DNA of 64,000 nucleotides from Lepraria neglecta (taxonomy: Eukaryota > Ascomycota > Lecanoromycetes > Lecanorales > Stereocaulaceae), in assembly GCA_033220425.1 (NCBI GenBank), contig CM065649.1, positions 4,898,001 through 4,962,000 of the forward strand, written 5' to 3'. Under the pieces are notes generated by a model. The model worked only from the letters and a program-made list of their open reading frames with translations. It was not told the DNA's origin and did no database searches. Of this stretch, positions 57,398 through 64,000 are shown in pieces. The first letter of the stretch is position 1. Every line of letters starts with the position of its first letter. The position numbers and the translations under genes are program-made.

Positions 57398-58149
57398 TTA
57401 GGTCTCCTCACTAGAGTCATCGCTGTCTGAACTATCACCATCATCACCATCACTATCCGAATCCTAGCTTTCGGAATTATCCTCCTCTAAAGCATCGCCT
57501 TGGAATGTTTCTTTAAAGTCAGAGCGACTTCCTCTGAAAGGACCGGCTTTTCCCTGGTTCTTTTGAGCAAAAGCAATCTTTGTGCTGAACCACCTTTCTT
57601 TGACGTTCCAGCAGAAACAAGCAGCCAATATCCTTCGAAAAGAAGTGCGCTGCGCAGTGTTGTCGTAGACATAGTGGACGAGATCTGGTCCAGGTGCCGC
57701 CCACTTCTTTTGGACTTTGCATGTGTAAAAGAGCTTATCAAGGATGTCATCTTTTAGCGCGCCAATATCGTACGAGTCAGCCAAGGTATTCAAACTCCCG
57801 AGCTGCCAAAAGCGGGCTTGGAAGCTTTCCCTGGATCTCTAATCATCGAGTTCGTAGCCTTTGCTGTATAACCATTGGATCAAATGATGGAAAGTTTTAA
57901 GGTCCTTGTCGGGAAGATCCATTGAGCGGTCAGAAGACTCTTTGAATCTATTGGTAAACGCCGCCTTGAAGACGGGAGATACATTGCACAGGAGGTTCTA
58001 GTAAATACGGAAAACAGCTCGGCTTTCTCCCACACGCAAAGTCACGATGTCGTCGCCCGCAAGCCTGTCGTAGTAGATAAGTCAGTGCGACGTCTTCTGA
58101 ATCTCCAATCTGGGCTTGCTTACTTAAGGTGAGCATGCGCTTAGTCCAT
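57398..58149 (-). pseudogene. BTB/POZ-domain protein, array copy 3, inactivated
   Basis: Same architecture as copy 2: a 26-nt first exon (58149-58124) followed by a main exon from 58064, with GTAAGC...GACAG splice sites. Readable parts include DDIVTLRVGESRAVF, NRFKESSDRSMDLPDKD, NTLADSYDIGALKDDI and YVYDNTAQRTSFRRIL, then an acidic tail (SDSDGDDGDSSDSDD). At least four in-frame stops are seen: the third codon, just after RIY, in the ELDD/RSRES stretch, and before the acidic tail. Each is one C-to-T change from a glutamine codon. No frameshift is needed. The pattern is that of RIP on a duplicated gene. Confidence 0.8.
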
Positions 58150-58491
58150 TGTGACCCAAGAAGTCACTCAAGATTAATGTGGAGGAACTTCACAAACGCC
58201 CTCAATTGCCGGTGTTTTTTAAAGGTATCACTGAGAGGTTGAAATAGGATGGGGGGTTTCACTGGCTTGAGTAGTGAGGCGATGTGCTTGAGAGAGTATT
58301 GAGGATATGGGGCTTTGGTGAGGATCGAAGATTAATTTTAAGTTGAATTAAATGAGTCTATCGCTCGCTCAAGTTACGCTTCAAATTGCCGCCCGCTTTT
58401 CCTTGACTATTTTCTCTATCACAATGAACATGATGAATGGATGGTTGAAAAGGTCCATTAGAAGGTTGAAACCTTTTCCAGTATCTTCCTT
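58150..58491. other. Intergenic region between BTB copies 3 and 4
   Basis: About 340 bp; no counterpart of the block shared by copies 1 and 2 was seen. Confidence 0.4.
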
Positions 58492-59288
58492 TCAGTCTCC
58501 TCGACAACTTCTCAGATCAACGGCCTCATCGTCCTCAGACTCCTCTTCTAGGTCTCCGTAATACTCCTTCTTCTGCAGCGCAAAAGGACTTTGCCGGTCT
58601 GGGTCCGCCATCCTCCTGGCTAGTGCTACAGCCAGATCAACGGCGAAGTCTTGAGACACATCACCAAGCTCCTCTCGAGTCCTCTCATCATCGAACCACT
58701 TAAGAGGGATCTCCCATGTATACCAGTCGACCAGTAATCTCCGGAAGGCGGATTTTGGGCTAGTAGTCTCGTACACATGACGGACCAAGGATACCCTTGG
58801 GCAGAAGATGCTTCGGCTCGAAAGGAGGTTCTTGAAGTATAGGTCCCATGGATCCCACAGACGATCGATGATGTCATTCGCCAAAGCAGTGATGGTGTAT
58901 TTATTCGCGAACATGTTCAGCTTGGCAAGCTCATGGAATCTCTTGTGGGTATTCTCCTCCGTGGAGAACGTTGACAGCGCAAAACGACCGGAGTATATCC
59001 ATGAGACGAAACGGTCCACGGTCTCGACTTCGTCTTCGCAAAGCTCGACTGAGGCGCTGGGTGCATCTCGGCATTTCCCACCTCTAAGGGTGCGTTCGAA
59101 GAAAGGGGATGCATCGCATATAGGTTTGAGATGGACGTGGAAGGTGGTTCTCGTAGGTCCAACAAGGAGGCTGATTATTGGGCAGTTTCCAAGTCTGTTG
59201 AATGGCAAAGGTCATCTCAGCGAGTGCTTCAAAGACAGATTATGTGGTCGTTCTCCACTCACTGCAATATGGGAGATGTCTGGGCCAT
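58492..59288 (-). CDS. BTB/POZ-domain protein, array copy 4, 242 aa
   Basis: A 26-nt first exon (59288-59263, MAQTSPIL) and a main exon (59194-58492), joined CA|A. The BTB core is more diverged (CPIISLLVGPTRTTFHVHLK, SPFFERTLRGG, ELCEDEVETVDRFVSWIY). The family helix LNMFANKYTITALANDIIDRLW and a C-terminal RHVYETTSPKSAFRRLLVDWYTWE are kept, and an acidic end follows (DLEEESEDDEAVDL). The identical first-exon length and intron phase tie it to copies 2 and 3 despite low protein identity, so it is probably the oldest split in the array. Intact. Confidence 0.8.
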
Positions 59289-59623
59289 GAAGTCGCTGGA
59301 AATTGTGGGAAGGTCGAGCCGAGCCGCTGATGTGCCGCGGGGAAATTTAAGCACGCATCATGGACAATTGATGCTGCTCTTTAATGTGAGAAACTTTTTT
59401 ACAGGATCGGACAAGTTGTGCCTTCGCAATGGCTCCAAAGTTGTAAAATGCCTGGCGGTCGTGTTCATTTAAAAACAAAACAAGTCCCAAGCGCTATATG
59501 AGCCTCGGAAGGGGAGTGGCGTTGATCCGCTTGCTTCACTTTTCTGCAGGAACTTCAAGCGCTAAATATTCAACTTCGCCCCAGTTCCTGGCCGGCGCCC
59601 CGTTAACTAGAGAGCAAGAAACG
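59289..59623. other. Divergent intergenic region between BTB copy 4 and the DHH gene
   Basis: About 335 bp; probable shared promoter region, no motif claimed. Confidence 0.4.
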
Positions 59624-61174
59624 ATGAAACGGAAAGCCAATAACGTGACGACAAATCCCAGGGCGCAAAGACCCAAATATCCGGAAGCAGATTACTGTGA
59701 CGCAATGCAATGGACTGATACGAATGGTAATCTCGTATGGCCCGCCTCGGCGGAGGCTCTTGGAATTGCTCGGACTTTCTTAAAGGAATGGTATGCTTCA
59801 TTGGCACAATTGAGGTGTCAGCCTGGGGCATCGACTGATCGAGCGCAATTACAGTGCTGCCACTCAAGCCAAAACACTCATCGTTCCCGATAAAGATGTA
59901 GATGGACTTGGCGCTGGGGTCATTCTATGGAAAACACTCATCTTCTTAGGCCTTCCTCCGGAATTGGTTGACGTGCATCTTATTGGCAAGAACTCAACCG
60001 TCCACGATGAAGTCGAACGAACCGCAATGCAGGCAAAAGACCCAAAATATATCATTGTCATTGACCAAGGCAGCCGCGCGGCACCCCCAATTGTGGACTC
60101 TGCATACGTCAAATCATTGTTGATTGATCACCACCAGAGCGATGTATTCCCGAAGAACGCTTTGGTGGGTTACATTCTCCCAACGGCCCCCCACGCCCGT
60201 CAGCAATCCCAAATTAACGCCACTCCAGGTTGTGTCTGCATGTCGGTACCCACCAATAGCGACCTCAGCCCTATTGACATACGAGCTATGCAAGCCACTA
60301 CATCCCGATATCGAAGTCTCATGCGGCTATCTCTGTGCCATGGGGACTCAGGGCGACTTGGGTAATACATTGAAATGGAAACCCCCATTCCCAGATATGA
60401 CCGAAGTTTTTAGAACGCATACGAAGAAGGCTATCAATGATGCTATAGCGCTGATAAACGCCCGTAGGTACTTCTCAACCTCAACAAAATCTAAGATCTG
60501 ACGGGGAGCAGCCAGGCGCACGTACAAATTCGATGTCATCACGGCATGGCAAGCTCTTCTCGAAGCAAAGGGTCCTAAAGATATACTCAACAATATAGCG
60601 TTGTTGAACGCTCGAGCTGAAATTAACGATGAAGTTGAGAGGCAGACACACACGCCCCCAAAATTTAGCAAAGACGGCAAGATTGCTGTTCTTCGAATCA
60701 ACAGCGCCGCCCAGGTTCATGGTGTCATTGCGACGAGATGGGTGAGCCTCGTTCCATTATTCTATTGTATTAATCACTCATCATTCCCAGGCTGGCTATC
60801 TCAACTCTAAAGCTCTCGAAATAATCATGGTAGCCAATTCAGGCTACCGTCCTGGCTACGTCAACTTTTCCTGCCGTATTGCCCGTTGTGCCCGTTCTCG
60901 AGACCCTCCGGTTAATATTATCGCCTCCCTGAGAGCAGCAGCTGAGCTTGACACCGGCGACCTAGTCGAAAGAATGGGCGAGAGCTTCGCGAGAGGTCAT
61001 AAAGAGGCCTCTGGCGGTGTTGTCCTGGCTGCCGAATTTGAAGAGCTAATGGCTTTGATGAGGATAGGGGAGAAGCCAGATCCGAAGCCAGAAGATGCTG
61101 GCAAGGTGAAGAAGAAGGTGGAAGCTTGTCCGCAGAAGAATAATCTGATGAACTACTTTGGAAAGAAGTCCTAA
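59624..61174 (+). CDS. DHH-family phosphoesterase (RecJ-like) with a possible PIP-box tail, 441 aa
   Basis: Five exons, 59624-59790, 59855-60164, 60229-60463, 60512-60741 and 60791-61174; all junctions are GT-AG and in phase. The DHH domain begins with LIVPDKDVDGLGAGVIL (metal-binding Asp residues), continues with YIIVIDQGSR and has the signature LLIDHHQSDVFP. A middle part, ATSALLTYELCKPL and YLCAMGTQGDLGN, matches the fold. A DHHA1-like C-terminal domain has NSGYRPGYVNFSCRIA and a glycine-rich segment around HKEASGGVVLAAEF. The family includes RecJ nucleases, archaeal GAN and Cdc45-like proteins; this fungal branch is largely uncharacterised. The last residues, KNNLMNYFGKKS, look like a PCNA-interacting motif with Lys in place of the usual first Gln. 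A nuclear DNA repair or replication role is inference. Confidence 0.83.
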
Positions 61175-62529
61175 AGTCGCCGTGGAACCTTATCAGCTCT
61201 GCATCTACAAGAGAATCAAGTAATGGGGTATAAGAGCCCGGCTCGGTTCCAGCAATGACGCGGCGAGGGTTCCGGCCAGGAGATCCGCGGCTACATTGAA
61301 AGAGTCATTGGCGTTCGAGACGAGAGGTCACACGGAGTACCTTTGGACACTCGGAAGGCGAAAGTCAGGGAGATGGCTACACGCGGGCTTGATATTCCGA
61401 GCCTGCATCAAGGTGCTCTGTCAGTACCCGAAATTCTCCGAAGAGGGCCTCACCTCGCTCTGTTACGCCCCCTCATCCTCAAAACTAGAAAAGAAGCTCG
61501 AAAAATAAATGTTTTGAGGACTCCGAGGGATTTTTATTACGCGACCCAGCAATACCCACACCTCAAACCTCAACGGTCACACGGCAGCCCCATCAGCTGC
61601 CAAGATTTAGCGCCACCGGGCGCCAAGCCTCTTGAGGTATTTACCACAACTAAGACTTCTAGGAGGATCTGAGGAACGAAGAGCATTCTATCTAGGGCCT
61701 TTGGTTATGGAGCTATCGCTGGCGTTGAGAAGCCCTATGCCGCTCTTCTCCGTCCAAGGCGGTGGCAAGGGGCGTGGAAGCACTCGACAAAGCCTTGCAT
61801 GACAGATAGACTGTATTTGTCACCCTGGAACCGTCTAGAAGCGCCAGAGCGATTAATGGGAATGTTTAGTGAACAAATGAAGGCCACCAATCGGCTGTGG
61901 TTCAGCCTTAGCGCTCCAATTTCTCATGCTGGTGAATAATGCCCATGCGTTGCAGAGGACGAGAACAAATTGCCGCCTGTTCTTCCTGATAGACCCCCGC
62001 ATTCCTGATCCTGGATCGAGCTCGTTGGCGGAAACAAGGAGCCCTCTATGAGTATCGATTCAGGTCTAAAATCGACAATGTTATCCTTCTTGGCCAACAA
62101 CCGAGTTTGAACAGCGGGAAATACCCAAGCAGAGACGGCGATGGGGGCTTGAAGGGCACTGCATAGCATTCCGAAGGGTCAGTGAACCAGCAACTATGTT
62201 GTGGACATATGTGGGATAGATGGTTATTTGTGGAGTGTGGAACAGACAAAATAAACGCCTTGCTATGGTAACGCTACAAAATCTAGACTCTAATTAGATA
62301 TTGACAATGTATGACAGACCGTATTTGTACAACAACCTCCGAATATCTGCAAAACCTGTTCGATGCTCTCATATGAAACACCCCCAGATGCCATGCCTCA
62401 TTTTCGTGATCGCCCCTTATTCCAATGTAGAAATGTTGGAGAGGGTATATATCCAATATCCAAACACTTTCGCTCCCACCTCCCTATATTCTCTGGTGCG
62501 TCCTCGGCCAGATGAAAGCAAAATCATTT
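61175..62529. other. Intergenic region
   Basis: About 1.35 kb. A plus-strand frame (61343-61672, 109 aa, basic) has no recognised family features and is not annotated as a gene. Nothing else seen. Confidence 0.35.
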
Positions 62530-63987
62530 TCAGACTCCACCCCCAGTCTTCGGCTCAAACATCTCCCTATAATGCTCCTGCGCCCTCCGACAAATCTGAA
62601 ATCTCCCATTGAAATCCCTCATCGTATCTTTCAACTGACACGCCATCTCCCGCATCTCATTCCACACCATTCTCTCCACATCGAATCCAAACATTTGTCT
62701 CGTAGATTCTTCTTTTCCCCAGATTCGGATGCGCTTCTCCGTGCCGGGTTGGTAGATGACGTTTTCGTCGAGCATGCGCGCGACGTTCAATTTAGGTAGG
62801 TTCGCGTGCAAGAAGAAGGGCCGCGGTTTCTTCTTATCAGTCGCGTTCTGAGATGCGTATTCCTCGGTAGCACTCCATTGTACCATTGCTCCGCCATGAA
62901 ATTCCCCTTTGAGATCGAAATAGCCTATTGTACCCAGATTCTCTTTGACCCTGTAGTAAGGGTTGCCCAGCACGACTGTTGCAGCAAGGAAGCTCTCTTT
63001 GTCTCCCTGGCCCATAGCGCCTTGGCTCTGAAGCGGGTAGTAGTAGTCTGGGCCAAACACATTGTAGTAGGCTGCTAGTAATAGGGAGTCGAGATGTTTC
63101 TTCTTTGAAATCACCATCTGCCCCGATTCGCTAGACTTCGCTGGCAGCCCCTTGGGGAATTCAGACAATCCTGCTATCTTGTAGAATGTAGGATCTTCAG
63201 TCGCTTTCCAGTAGTCTCCCCACGATATGAAACCTCTGGAAAGGAACGGTTCGGATTCGAGTAGCTCCGCTGGGTTGCGTAGCGCAATGCAGTCGCTGTC
63301 CATGTAGAGGACTGTTTCGAAAGTGGAAAATAGGATGGCGAGCACTTTCAGCTGGAAGTGCTCCACTTTGAAAGGGGCATCTTTGCGCAGGTGGTCTTCG
63401 ATTACGAAACATTCTGCGTTGAGGGAGGGGAGGACTGATTCGCAGATCTCCGGCTCGTATTCAGCTCGCGATTGTAGGAAGACGTGCACTGGGAGGGTGG
63501 ATCCCGTTTTGCGGAGCATGCGTACGCCGAGGAGTGCTGGTGGGAGGTAGGGCCCTCCTGCTACGGTGACGATTCCTGTGCCGGAGAAGAGGGAGGAGGC
63601 CTGCTCGTTTGTAGTATTGAATCCTGCTGCTCCGACCAGCTTGCTGTGAGACTGCTGTAACGACTTCCAATCTTTTTCTGGTAGTCCAACGCTTTCTTGA
63701 CTCGGCGTCCTATCCCCATTCGCCTTATCTGACCCATCTATACTCGCCTGACGGGTTAACCTGATGGGCTTAATCTTCGGCTTCGCCTTATCCATCACCT
63801 TCGCCCATTTCTCCCAGAAGTCTACTATCCGAGGTGGAGGAGGTGGAGGTTCGTGTGAAGGAGCTGTTATAATCGATAGTCTGTTGCGGCTCCATGATTG
63901 CAGTCCACCCTCGAGGATGGAGACCATGCAACAGAAGGCGATGATGGCGAGGATGACGGTGAGGGAGCGGGCTGGACGGACGAACAT
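62530..63987 (-). CDS. Mnn2-type alpha-1,2-mannosyltransferase, 485 aa
   Basis: Single exon. Type II membrane topology: a short cytosolic start (MFVRPARS) and one helix (LTVILAIIAFCCMVSILEGGL), then a Pro-rich stem (HEPPPPPPRIVDFW). The lumenal catalytic domain of the fungal mannosyltransferase family follows, with IVTVAGGPYLPPALLGVRML, VHVFLQSRAEYEPE, the metal-binding DxD in VLYMDSDCIALRNP, GQMVISKKKHLDSLLLA and PFFLHANLPKL. It adds alpha-1,2-mannose to N-glycan outer chains in the Golgi, contributing to wall mannan. It could be an Mnn1-type enzyme, but the DSD context and length fit Mnn2/Mnn5 better. Complete, ending just inside the window. Confidence 0.82.
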   Translation of the reverse strand: MFVRPARSLTVILAIIAFCCMVSILEGGLQSWSRNRLSIITAPSHEPPPPPPRIVDFWEKWAKVMDKAKPKIKPIRLTRQASIDGSDKANGDRTPSQESVGLPEKDWKSLQQSHSKLVGAAGFNTTNEQASSLFSGTGIVTVAGGPYLPPALLGVRMLRKTGSTLPVHVFLQSRAEYEPEICESVLPSLNAECFVIEDHLRKDAPFKVEHFQLKVLAILFSTFETVLYMDSDCIALRNPAELLESEPFLSRGFISWGDYWKATEDPTFYKIAGLSEFPKGLPAKSSESGQMVISKKKHLDSLLLAAYYNVFGPDYYYPLQSQGAMGQGDKESFLAATVVLGNPYYRVKENLGTIGYFDLKGEFHGGAMVQWSATEEYASQNATDKKKPRPFFLHANLPKLNVARMLDENVIYQPGTEKRIRIWGKEESTRQMFGFDVERMVWNEMREMACQLKDTMRDFNGRFQICRRAQEHYREMFEPKTGGGV

Positions 63988-64000
63988 TGTGGGCAGAGGG

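Noticed and set aside
61343-61672. A basic 109-codon frame as a small gene
   Set aside because: No family recognised, no clear start context, and the surrounding DNA looks noncoding; left unannotated.
1-64000. tRNA, rRNA or CRISPR features
   Set aside because: No cloverleaf-like gene, ribosomal RNA core or regularly spaced repeat-spacer array was recognised by eye; a covariance-model scan could not be run.

Overview
The window is nuclear DNA of a filamentous ascomycete (Pezizomycotina). The evidence is short GT-AG introns of about 35-66 nt, a Zn(II)2Cys6 regulator, a class IV chitin synthase, a FunK1 kinase, a GH17 wall glucanase and Ty3/Gypsy debris. Many C-to-T type nonsense changes look like repeat-induced point mutation (RIP). 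The class (Dothideomycetes, Leotiomycetes or other) cannot be fixed from sequence alone.

Layout: 0.3-6.5 kb is nested, broken LTR-retrotransposon fossils. At 7.2-9.5 kb is an intact FunK1 kinase, then an ANCHR/ZFYVE19-like gene. 11.0-15.6 kb is a PAS hybrid histidine kinase killed by transitions. 16.0-18.2 kb is an intact CDC1-type phosphoesterase. 19.2-22.2 kb holds two more relics (an F-box-like/TPR gene and an astacin protease). 23.4-25.4 kb is a ZRC1-type zinc transporter; 25.9-26.7 kb a DUF202 membrane protein; 27.5-29.7 kb a nine-exon tyrosinase.

The central 30-44.7 kb is gene-dense and healthy and rich in cell-wall functions: a chitin synthase activator (SKT5/CHS4 type) divergent from a class IV (Chs3-type) chitin synthase, a WD40 gene, a GH17 glucanase and a glycine-rich protein. 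At 44.96-45.75 kb is a short DNA element with 45-bp terminal inverted repeats. It is followed by a frameshifted multi-pass membrane protein relic, a methyltransferase, a Dal81-like regulator and a secreted RNase T2.

54.9-59.3 kb is a same-strand array of four BTB/POZ paralogues sharing one gene architecture; the third copy is dead. The window ends with a five-exon DHH-family phosphoesterase carrying a possible PCNA-binding tail, and a Golgi mannosyltransferase. There is no biosynthetic cluster. The main themes are a linked chitin synthase/activator pair, a duplicating BTB family, and RIP-like decay confined to some genes while neighbours stay intact. Exon borders were read by eye from splice sites and frame; no search was run.
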